From positions 57,869,001-57,933,000 of the forward strand of contig CM073887.1 of the NCBI GenBank assembly GCA_037176705.1: 64,000 nucleotides of DNA. Reading direction: 5' to 3'. A model generated the notes under the pieces. The model did no database searches. It worked only from the letters and a program-made list of their open reading frames with translations, and was not told the DNA's origin. The DNA comes from Molossus alvarezi. Its lineage: Eukaryota > Chordata > Mammalia > Chiroptera > Molossidae. The translations under genes and the position numbers were made by a program. This document shows positions 33,353 through 45,300 of the stretch, in pieces (position 1 is the stretch's first letter; the number at the start of each line of letters is the position of its first letter).

Positions 33353-36300
33353 GTAAGTGGACATCTGTGCGGGGCCCGGGTGCTCTTTGAACAACTCCAA
33401 GAAGAGCTTTTGGGAGCATCCTGGCAGTGAGGGCTGTCACTTATTGTGCCTGTCACCAGGATGGCAGCTTTCAAACTCTCCAGGATTCCTAGGTGGGACT
33501 TGGGGGCATCTCTGGGGAAGGAGTTGTCAGGCCAGACAGGAAGGCCTTTGGGCCCCCAATTCCAACCTACCAGGGCAGCTCTTAGAGCTGTTTCTGTCTG
33601 TCCCCAAGTAAGATGTTATTTGAAGAAAGGATTGGGCAGTGGAGTTTAAGTTCATAAACATCTACTGGAGAGCAGGGTGAGCACACAGCCACTGCGCAGT
33701 AGTCCTGGCCTCACTGCTCACCAGCCCCTTGGCTATCCTGCCGTAGTTTCCTCATCCAGAAAGGGATCGTAACCATTTCATGCACTGAGGGGATACGTGT
33801 GAGATGCTCATGGAGGCACTTCAAGGTGATTGGCTGGAGGTTCTGAAGGCATCACTTTCCCCTCCCCTCCCATTTCATTTTTGGCAGGACTTGGGCCATC
33901 TGGGCTCTTGGCTGGACAGGTTCAAGAGTATGTTGCCAAGGGTTTCTGTTTCTCACTTTGGCCACCCCTTACAGCCATGGAGCAAATGACCAGAAAACTT
34001 GGGTCATGGCACCTTTGATTCCTGTCTAGAGCATCTAACCCATGCCCCAATTCCTCCCAGGACAGAGGCGCGGGCTGGGCAGAGGGAAACCGGAGCAGAG
34101 GGTTCAGAAAGGCGGCCACTTCCCTGAGGGAGAATTTACAGCTCAGGCCAGGACTGGGCATTGTTAGTGGTTTCCAATATGCTCTGAGGAGCGGGGAGGA
34201 TGTGGTGAAACCCCTAGTTGAGGCTGGCCCAGTCCTTTTGGAGTGAAAAGGGAAGTGGCGGGGTGGGTCACAGTGCATCCTGGAGGGCTGTGGAAGGGAC
34301 TGTCAGACTGAGATTAGAACCATAGATAATAGTCAAATATGTGGCAATTGACAGGGCCTCATGGGACTGGGACAAATGCAGCTGGGGCCCTGGGCAGTGT
34401 CTGGGTCCCCAGAGAGGGCCAGGGGGTGAGGGTACACAGGAGCTCAGAGCGGTGATTCTTTACCCCACAGATGGTGTGGAGGGATGGTGTATGAGAGGCA
34501 TGCTGAGCACACTGGGTTGAGACCAGGTCATGGGCATGGTCAGGGTTCCCAGGCCACAGATCTCTTGTGGGTTGTCAGCACTGCCCAGTGATCCAGCTAC
34601 ATGTTCTCACTAGCATACCCCTCACTGTCCAAGAAACCCACTCACCTCTATCACCTCCCTCTCACTCTGCATTCTTGACCCCTGACCCTGCTACTGACCT
34701 CACTGGGGACAAGGTGTCATCATGTGATGAGAAGAATCCCCCACCAGCCAGCCTCCCAGCTCCTGGGGTATATCTGTCTGCACCCAACAACTTCGCCTGC
34801 CTCAGGTGGTCCCCTCTAGGACTTGCTCCTGCCATCCCAGCCTCGTCATTCGATCCCTATTTTGCATTCTTTCTCATCTGCCCACAAAGACGAAACAGCT
34901 CCCGTTTTAACCAGGACACTGCCCCCCCCCCCCAGCTCTGTTCCCTCCAATTACCACCAGTGTTTTCTCTTCCCCTTTTTTTTTATCCTCACCTGAGGAC
35001 ATTTTTCCATTTATCTCCAGACAGAGTGGGAGGGAGAGAGGGAGGAAGAGAGAGAGAGAAACATCGATGTGAGAGAGAAACATTGAGTGGTTGCCACCCA
35101 CATGACCCCAACTGGGGCCAGGGACAAACTGCAACCAAGGTACGTGCCCTCAGTGGAAACAGAACCCGGGACCCTCTGGTCCACAGGCCGACTTTCTAAC
35201 CACTGAGCCCAACCAGTCAGGGCCATTGTCTCTGATTTCAATGCCACCTCTATGCCGATAATAAACACATTGACATCTGTGCCCTGGGCTGCAGCCCTGA
35301 ACCCCAGGATCCTGTGTCCAGCCTCCTGTGATTATCTACTTGGTTGAACAAGCCTCTCAAGCCACCATGGCCAAAAGGAATTCTGGATTTCTTCCAATTC
35401 AAATCCACCCTCCTTTGAGGCTTTCTCTTCCTTGTAAATACCACCTCCAGGTCCAGGACAGCCTTGATTCCTATCTTACCCATCCTCGAGCAAGCAAGGC
35501 CTCTTGGCTCCACCTAAATCTAACCATCTCTCCTGCCTCCATGGTCCCCACCATGGTCCAGCCTCCCCTCTCATCTTTCATAGTTTTCTCCCTACAGCAG
35601 CTAGAGGGAGCCTGTTGACAACGGTCATAGGTCCTTTCACATCCCAACCCAACCTAGCTGATTACAAAGCAGGTGGCCCTGGGGTACTCTCTGAGAAACC
35701 CTGGCCTGGGCTTTCTGGGCCCTAGGACATCTGCTACCTTATGGCACTTCCCATAGGAAAGGGCTTTAAACACGCCACACTTGCTGTGTTCCTGCTGATG
35801 AACACCCATCTTCCTGACTCTGGCCTGTAAGTCCTGCTGGCTACTCAGCCCCACCTGGCCCCACTGTGCCCTCAAACCCACCTGTCTCATTGGCCTTCCT
35901 GCAGCTCTACAAACCCACCAAGCACCGTCCAGCTTCCGGGCCTTTGCCTTCTCGGTGCTCTCTGCCTTGAGTACTCCCATCCTAGACCTTCTGGAGTTTC
36001 ATCCCTCCTATTTTTTCATCCCTGCTCAGAGGCCACTTCTCTGATCCCCACACCCTCTCGCCCCCACTCTTCACGCCTTGTCTCCTTACTTTGCTTTATT
36101 TTTCTTCTTATTTTTTTTTAGATCCTCACCTGAGGATATTCTTCCATTTATCTTCAAATAGAGTGTGTGTGTGGGGAGATATCAATGTGTCACATCAATT
36201 GGTTGCCTTCCACACGGCCCTGACTAGGGTCGGGGACCGAACCGCAACCGAGGCACGTACCCTTGACCAGGATTGAACCCACAACTCTTTGGTTCTCGGG

Positions 36301-39300
36301 CCGATGCTCTAACCACTGAGAAAACCGGCTAGAGCAACTTTATTTTTCTTCTTAACACTCATCACAACCTAAAGTGATGATGTTGATGATATCCACTTTA
36401 TTATCCATGAGGCAGGGCTCTGTCTACTGAGTCTTTGTGGAATGACTGGTGAATGCCTATATGAATGCTGGCCTGACCCCAAGAGTTTTGCAGCCCTCGC
36501 AACCGGTCAGCCCCTGGGCTGCCAAGAACAGGTGGGAGGCTTTGCCTGCCACAGCTGGGGGGTTTTGCTTAGCTCCAGAGCATTGATTGGCTCTGGACCT
36601 TCCGGGTGCTGGCTTTAACTGCATTCTGGTCCAGCTTTCTAGAGCAAGGGTCTGAAATAGGCACATAGCTCCAGGTCCCAGAACTCCCCAAATCCCAGCC
36701 CATCTTCTCTTTTTCTCCATTCCTCCAGCTCCTCCTGGCACTGCCCCAGGGAGGCCCCATGCTTAGAGGTCAAGGTTACATGTGGTCTTTAGGGTCTCAG
36801 AAGGACTTTCACTAGCTGTGGGGCCTGGTGAGGTGGTCTTTGTCCCTCCACCCCCAGTCCTCCTACCATGCTGCAGAGCATTCTGGGCTATTGGCATGAC
36901 TCTTGGGATCCCTTCTTTGGCAGTAGCTTAATCATCTTTTACAATAGTCTTGGGAGATTTCGTTTTCTTGCTGCTCCTGGCTCTGGCAGGAGTGAGCCTA
37001 TCCCCAGAAGGGTGACTGGATGATGCTTCCTAGATTTGTTCTAAGGAAGGAGAGGTTGGCTGGCATCCTGCAACTGCACTTGCTGCTCTGTCAACCCTCC
37101 CCCAGCCCCTTGCAATGATTTCCTAGGGGACCACCATGACCCTCTCCCAGGTTAGTGTCTCTTTGTATCTAAGGGTGGCCTTTGGGCCACATGAGCCAGT
37201 CCCAGGGTAGGAGTGGTGGGGTGTAAGTGACACCAGCAAATGCAGCAAGGTGCTTGGGCTCCTCCAGGGCCAGAGGCAATCTGAGCTGACCAGGGAGTCT
37301 TAGGGAGGGGCCAGGGAAGGGCCTGGACCCAGACTTGGAGCCCAGGCTGGCAACCAGCCAAGGCAGCACCAGAAGGCAGGTCATCCAGCTCTGTCCTTGT
37401 GGGCTCTGCCATAAGGTGACTTTAGAGGTGATGGGAAAGCAGCTCAAGTTTACCTACTCTGAAATAATCCTCTAGATCATGGTGGGGAATGTCTGGCCCG
37501 TGGGCGAATCAATACCAGCTGACATCACACTCTTCACCAAATTAGCCTGGTCAAATATAGCAGGCTAATTTTTAAAAATATTTATTGATTTTAGAGAGAG
37601 AAGAAGGGAGAGGGAGAAAGAGATAGAAACATCAGTGAGAGAGAATATTGATTGGCTGCCTCCTGCATGCTCCCACTGGGGATTTGGCCCACAACCTGGG
37701 CATGTGTCCTGACCGGGAATCGAACCGGTGACCTCTTGGTGCAGGGGTTGATGCTCAACCACTGAGCTACACTTGCCGGGGCAACTAGCAGGCTAATTTT
37801 TAAGTTAATAATTTTGTATGGCCTGTGAATGATGTTATAAATATCCAAATGGCCCTTGGCAAAAGAAAGTTTCTCTACCCCTGTGTCCATGAATCCCATC
37901 TTCAGAGGCCACCAGACTCTGCCAGAAACTCGATGTGGAAGGGGGGCTCTGTGGGTCCTAGCAGTGTCCCCAAGATAGTGAGACCAAGCCTGCCTGCCAG
38001 GAATGGGGCGAGGCTGAAGGAGGGACCGTGTCCAGCCTTTCTTCCATACTGCTCTCTCACTCGGAGTCCTTGGGAGTCCAAAAGACTTAGTCCAGGAGAG
38101 GGACATGGAGGGTGGGGGTATGTGGTTTCCCCACAGATGGGGAAACTGAGGTCAGAACAGAAAAGGGACCCAAGACCATGGGGGCAGCAGAGACTCAGAG
38201 GTTCCGCTTCCCTAAGACCCCCTGATTGAAATCATCCCTGGGAGCAAAGGATTAGAAAGGAGAGGGCCAGACTGCCCCATCTATGGGAATGGGCCTCTCT
38301 CAGCTTTCCCCAAGTAGCTTGTGGCATTTGAGGTATGTATAGGTCTTGCAGGGCAAGTGCAGAGCCCGGGGAAGATGAGATACTCATCAGATTGAGGGAC
38401 AGGAAATCAGCTACCACTTCCTGACTAGAGACTTGAGACAGTGGGGCCCTCCCTGGTCTCATGCATGTGCTTAGAACAGAGATGGCAGACAGACAGATGC
38501 ATATGCTCTCAGACTCCATGTTCCTCACTCCCCCACACACATATCTTAGGCAAGACACAGGCAGATGGGGCACAGAGGAAGCCCCTCATCCGAGGAATAG
38601 ACTCTAAAACCTTACCTGCTCATCTTCCTGTGGCCCAGCCTGCTTTACCTATCTGGCAGATATGAGGGGTAGGGGTCCCAGCCTTGGGGGCCACCCCAGA
38701 GACAGGGTATTGGCAAGACTGCTTCCCAGGCAGATATCTGATCTTCTGAGGGTCCTGTTCAAGGCATTTTCATCTGAGACTCTGTGCCTAGGAGGTGTCT
38801 GGGGCCAGCACTCCCCCTGCTGCACTGGCTGCCCACCCTGCACCAGGCCAAAGCTGCCACTGGCCTCCTTGGTTGGGCACCATGCCTTGGGCTGAGTCTA
38901 GCTCCCTGTGCCCTACAGACACCCAGGTGTGCTGGGCTCCTCACGTGACTTGGGGTTTTCTCAGGGGTCTGTCTCAGTAAGGGCCTCCTCCCTCACAGCT
39001 CAGTGAAGTCTATGTGGATGCAAGGGAAGAGTCCAGCAAAACAGGAATTCATGCTTTCTGGAACTGGCTGCAGAGACAGCTGGCTGAGCAGGCCTAGGGT
39101 TGTCCTAATGCCTGCCCCACATGTGGCCAATGGGAGGCTTCCCTCAATACCTCCTCCCCCATCTGGCCATTATGCCCACTACCTAATACACACATTCATG
39201 TGCTCTGCTCTAAACTTGGCCCGTGAGGTCCTTACATCTACCTGGGACAGCCCTTTTGCCCTGGCTAGACCTTTCTGGTATTCCCACATAGCTGAGGTAC

Positions 39301-42300
39301 AGCTCCTTGCTTTGGAGGCTGAGCCCCACCCTGGGATGCTCTGGACCTTGTGTTGTCCCCATAGGCCCCTGTACTCACATACCTGAGTCCTCACATCACT
39401 GTCCTTGGAGCCTCAGCCCTGGCGTGACCTGTGACTCAGGGTTTCATGCATGGTATGAGGTTCACGTGGGCACAGACATGGGCCTGTGTCCTGGCCTGCC
39501 TGTTCCCAGCTGGGTGACCTTGGGCAAGTCACTTCCTTTCTTCCCATCTCTGTAACCTTATCTGAAATCAGGGGTCATAAAAGTTCTTTTCATCTCCAGT
39601 TGCCCAGGAACACCATACTGTAGCTCCTGGGGCACCACAAGCACTATAGTTAATCCTAGCCCTCCTTATCCACCACACCCCAGTTTTGCCAGGAGACCTG
39701 GGAAGTGGGGTTGGGACCTTGGCTGCTTATAGCAGCACATTGGGAGGGCAGGCACATGTGTGCCTCCAGCTCCACCCCAACCTCTGGAACTGCTAGGAAC
39801 AAATCATGCCACACAAAGGGACAAGGTAAACTGCTTCCTGGCTGGGGTGAGGGTCTCCCAGCCCGCACCTTTCAAGAAAACTCACTCTCTATGCCCTTGC
39901 CCCCCAGCTCTTGTTAATCACTCAGTGGGATGTGCATGAAACTCGACCTGCACCCGCCTGATAGCATCTCTGGGTTCCAGCCTCCCTCCTGACCCTGCAG
40001 TGCAATCCCAGCCCCAGCCTCAGCCCCTAGAAGGCCCTGTTTGGCCACGCCTGCTGGGAGAGGAGTGTTTATTCCAAGAGGGCAGCTGGGAGCTCTGCAT
40101 CCACTGGGGGGATTAGCTCTCCAAGGTTGCAGGTATAAACCCGCCCGCATGCCCTGCTGTTCCCAAAGAGGTGGGCCAGGAGTGAGGAGCACAGGGCAGG
40201 CTCCCCTGGACACAGAGGGGGGACAGACGGTGAGGTGGACACCATGTTCTATGATTGCCTCTTCTCGGCTGCCCTTCAGCGTAAGTACCAGCTTGCCCCC
40301 ACCCTACTGAGGACAGAAAGGCTGGGATAGTGGAGAGGGAGGGGGCTTTCAGCCACTGGCCATTAAGGCCTTCTGGGGCCACTCTAACCACCTGCAGTTC
40401 CTGGAAAGCCAGAGGTCATCTCAGGGAAGGTGGCTCCAGCACTTTGGTCCTTCTAGGGCTGCCAAGGTTAAAGGCCAGTCACTGTCTGCCCACAAGTCCT
40501 GTCTATTGGGAAAAGGGGTCCAGCCCTCTGGGCCTCCACTGAACCATGCATGGCTCTCTAGTCACCCCTTTCAGTCTGGCTTTGGGATGAGGAGGGTAGA
40601 GGTGGCAGTAAAGCTGCTTCTGATGGTAAGGGTCCTCCTGGCCCCAACCCCACCCCAATGGGCATGGGCTGGGCTGGGCTGGCCAGGGGTCTGTTTCAGA
40701 CTGCGTCATCACATCCAGTTGGGCTCAGTCTCAGAGTGGGGGCGGGGGCAGGGTCAGAGGAAGAGCTGACCTTGTGTTTTCTCCTACCAGAAGGTGCCAT
40801 GCGGGCCAGTGAGACAGTGTCGGAGGCCAGCCCAGGTTCCACGGCCAGCCAGACTGGAGTCCCCACTCAGGTGGTTCAGCAGGTGCAAGGCACCCAGCAG
40901 GTAGGAAGTGTACCTCTTCCCTGGGGCAGGTGGGAAGGGCATGTGAGGGAGGCAGTGGAGGCTGTGGCAGAGGGTACCTGGCCTTCCCTCCCTGATCTAC
41001 TGCCAGAGCCATCTGCTTACCTGTCCTTATCAGAATGTTCACTTCAGTGGCCTCTCCACCCACCTGGGCTGGGCTTTCTGGGGAAGTCAGCATGGCTCAG
41101 GGCCTTTCTTCTTGTTCCCACAGCGGCTGCTGGTCCAAACAAGTGTGCAGGCCAAGCCAGGCCACATGTCACCCCTCCAGCTCACCAACATCCCTGTTCC
41201 CCAGCAGGTAAGTCTACCACACCTGGCCCTGGCCCTCATAGCCTCCCCAGGGTGCAGAACCAACTCTTGATAACCTTCAGGGATCTACCCTCACTAGCAT
41301 CTAGGACATGAACCCATACAGGGGCTGCCCCACCCACTGCTTCCAGCAGATGAGACTGTGTCAGTCAGGGCTCATCAGGGAAGGAGGAGCCACACGAGTC
41401 ACCTTAACAGAAAGAACTACAGATTGGCAGTAAGGAAGGTGGCTTGCAGGTCCAGCCTGGTATTCCCAAGCAGATAACCCAAGGCCAATTAGGTGCTGAC
41501 AGCCTGTAGCAAGCACAGACACTGGAAGGCTACAGGTAGCGTGCCGGCCTCAGCACAGACCAGGACAGTCCTGTCAGGTAGAAGGGTGAGGCTCCCTGGA
41601 CACAAACCCTGGCTCTGCTGTTTGCGGGCTCCAAGACCTTGGGCCACGTTTGCTGTACTGAACCTCACTATCAGCCTCTGTGAAGTGGGAATAAAGACTG
41701 TGCTGCATGAGAGCTGTCTGGAAGATTCCATGAGCTAAGCATGTAGCACTAGGATGTTGCCTGGTTCAGCACAGATGTTTGTTAAAACCGTATAGACTGT
41801 CATCAGTGAACTGGGGTCCTTCTCCTTCCTGGCTCCAGGCTCTCCCCACGCAGCGACTGGTAGTGCAGAGCACAGCCCCGGGTGTCAAAGCAGGCCAGGT
41901 TTCTCTGACGGTGCACAGCACCCAGCAGGTGCACTCACCTCCTGAGGTAGGTGGTGGCCTTGTCAACTATCCTCCCCACTCCGCTCCCCCCAGGTTAGCC
42001 ATGTACCCCCATAGTATACTTGGAGCTCCTGCCTCCCCCAAGCCCACTTGCTCCTCCAGAATCCTCCAGCCCTCCCCACTCCCAGCTCTGATGCCCTCTT
42101 TGACCCTGGGCAGGTGGCTTGGCTTCCTGATTCCTGGTACTGCCACCTTCAGGAGAGGAGTTGGCTTCCTCCCTCTCCCTGGGTTGAGATAGGCCTCTTA
42201 GTTCCAGCTTAGGAATGCGTCACAGGAGGCAAAGTGGGCCCCTCTTCCCTCTACAGAGTGGATAGAGGCTCTTCCTCAGACCACAGGGTGGAATCTGGGG

Positions 42301-45300
42301 CCCCCCAAATACCTTCAAGAATGTTCGAGCCAGGCAGGTGGGCCTTGGGGCTGGAGCATGGATGTCCACATTAGGAGCTTGGGGTTCAAACCCTCCAGCT
42401 CAGCCACTTACTCCTGGGGGACCCTGGGCAGGCCGTCAGAGCCTCTGCACTCAAAGTGTTCTGTGTATAAAATAGCGTATGGTATCAACATGGCCCAGTG
42501 CTCAAAGGGGCTCTGTAGCCAGCTTGCCTGGGGGCAGTGTCTGGTGTCACCACTCATAGCTGTGTAGCTCTGCACGTGTCCTTTGCCATCTGTGCCTCAG
42601 CATATCTGGAAATTAGGTATTCCCTCACCTATCTTTCCTCACCTCAAGGCTACAGCCCCTCCAGTTATGGAGGCAGCAGATGGCCACTGAGTTGAGGCTG
42701 GAGTCTGGCTATCCTCACTACTCACCAGCACCTCTGGGCTAAACCCCCAGCCTTGCCCAGTGGTGACTGGGGCTTGTGGCCAGGACTAGGAATTTGGGTA
42801 CACAGAATGTAGCCAGTTACCAGCTTAGGTGGTTGGCACATGCCCCCACTGTCTGTCACCTTCCCCAACGGCTCTTGAAGACAGCCCTCCTGAGAAGGGT
42901 TTGGTCAGGGCCCAGGTGCCCCAGGCAACACTCCGTGTCTTCTTTCCTTATAGCTGTCACCAGTGCAGGCCAACAGCTCCTCCAGCAAGACGGCTGGGGC
43001 CCCCCCGGGCACAGTGCCACAGCAGCTGCAGGTCCACGGCGTCCAGCAGAGTGTCCCTGTCACCCAAGAGGTGCCAGGCCAAGGCGGGCGGCAGCTGGGG
43101 CGAGGGGTCCTGGCCAGGCTGCCTCTGCAGCCTCCTAGGCTGTGAGAGCTGGGCAGATGGAGTCCTGCCACCTGGACCTTTGCCAAGCACTTCTGCCTCT
43201 CTCCAGACCCAAGCATCCTCATCTAAATAACCCCTGGGGCCTGGGGTCAGTGTGGTTGGAGCTGCTGTGAGGATGAAATGTGGTCCTGTGGGAGGCACCT
43301 AACACTGAGCAGGTGTAGGGAACAGCTTTGAGAAACAACTTGGGCCTCTTTGGGCCCATTTGCCTGGAGGAGCCCCAAAGCCAAGTCCTAAGAGACTCAG
43401 GGAGAGGCCCTAGCCTCCAAATCCATTTCCAGCATTCTGGAGGAGGTGGTGCTCTGAGCCACCAGCCATGGCACCCAGAACAGGTTAGGTGAGAGATGAG
43501 GGAGGGTTGTCTGTCATCTGGTTGTTGCCACTGAAACGTACATTTTCAACCCTCAGAAAACCAGATAAAAGCCATAGATCCTCTCCCCATTGGAAAGCAG
43601 AACCACACCCCAAAGGATTCACAAATGTTCCCCTGCCTGGCACCACAGCCCCTCTGAATCTTCAGACCTGAGTTGGAGTCTGTGCCCCACCACTCATCAA
43701 CCCTGCCCCCAGCCTCTGTCCTTCACTATGCCCTGCAGGTGATACCTGCCTCCCTGCCATAGCATGGAAGTGAGGACAGTGGGCATCCAGGACACTGGAG
43801 TGTGGGAGAGTGGGATAAGCCTGAAGGGAATGGAGATAGAGAGCAAGGACTCCCTCAGTCAGTCCTAGTTCAACTCAGCCCTGTCACTTCCCCTCAGCTT
43901 TGCCTTGCTGAGCCTGAGTTCAACACCTGTAACTGAGTGCCCAGAGTCATTGTGGTGATGAACCTGGAAGGCATTTGGTGGAAGGGCCAGCCATGAAAAG
44001 CTGGAGAAGGTGGCCTCTTTCTTACCAGGCTACTCCCGAGTTTACATGAGTGCCTGTGGGCAGAGGGTGAGTGCTTAGGGATGGGTTTGCCGCCATCATT
44101 GCCACCATTACAATGGTCTGACTCCCTTTTCCCTCCCCAGAGGTCTGTGGTCCAGGCCACTCCACAGGCACCCAAAGCCAGCCCAGTGCAGCCACTCACG
44201 GTGCAGGGGCTCCAGCCAGTTCATGTGGCCCAAGAGGTATGTATCTCCCCCACCTACCTCTGGGCAAACTGGGGCTGGTTTGGGGTTGGACTGGGGAGGG
44301 GTGCAGGCCCCCCAAGCCTAAGGGAGGGAATGGAGCCACCTCTGGGGTCCTCAATGGCCTAGCCCCACACTGGGCCCCACCTCTGGCGGTGGGGTTCCCC
44401 TTCTCTGGCACCTGGCATTTCAGGGCCGAAGTTTTACTAAGAGAACAATCAAGTCTCATCTCCCTGAGACACGAAGCAGGGATCTTCTGGTTGGGTTGCT
44501 GCATGAGCTCAGCATCCCGGTGGGCGGCAGAGGCCCTGCCCGGCAGCCCCGGTTACCCCCCAGTGTCTCTGTTTGTCCTCCAGAGCTCAGACAGTCAGTT
44601 TCCCGCTAGGAAGGCAGAGCAGCGAGATCCCCGGCCCACACCGCCGCCGGAGCCACCACCCCGGCCGCGCACGCCCGGGCCTGGGCCTGGTGCGCTGGCC
44701 CCAGAGCCACCGTCGCTCCAGCCTGTGTGCAGCGGCGAGGCCCCGCAGCTAGGCAGCCCCGAGCTGCCGCCTCCCCATTACGAGCCAGGCGCCGAGCAGT
44801 GGGTGGAGCTGGTGGGCGTGCTGCCCCCACACCTGCTCCTGCCGCAGCAGAAAGTGGTCCTCGAGCCACTGCCTGGGCTCCCGGCCCGAGCCAGCCCCGA
44901 CCAGAGGGTCAGGATCCAGAGAGTCCCCCAGGTGCTAGTGTTCGGCACGGCTGCCACGGCCCTCAAAGTAGGTGGCCAGCGCACTGGCGGGGGACAAGGG
45001 ACGGGCGGGAGCGGGATCCGCAGGCCCCGGCCCGCGCCCGGCCCCTTTGGCTCCGGACACCCCACTTCCTCCCAGCCAGTCTGGGGACCCGCCTTTGACC
45101 CCCTACCCCAAAGCCAGTTCCAAATCCCAGGCTCCGCCCCTACAGACCCTTGGAAAGAAAGGGGTGAAGAACACAAGCCCCGCCTCTAAAGCCCTGTGGG
45201 TAATTCCAGGTTCTATCCCACAAACCGGGCCCCACCCCCAAACCCTTTCTCCGCCCCTAAATCCTCTGCCGATTTCCAGGCCCCACCTCTACAGACCTCG

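Larger units (their letters stand above)
33353..40790 (+). other. RFX1: RFX1 intron 2 (7.4 kb)
   Basis: Holds three SINEs and a split hAT element (listed separately), a MIR-like stretch at 39,480-39,600 ('gggtgaccttgggcaagtcact'), and otherwise unique GC-rich sequence without convincing exons. Confidence 0.7.

Noticed and set aside
32850..33440. 196-codon minus-strand frame opposite RFX1 exon 2
   Set aside because: Shadow of the Gln/Pro-rich coding strand; low-complexity Gly/Trp/Cys product.
44606..45176. Minus-strand open frames opposite the cassette exon candidate
   Set aside because: GC-rich antisense shadows without splice or start context.
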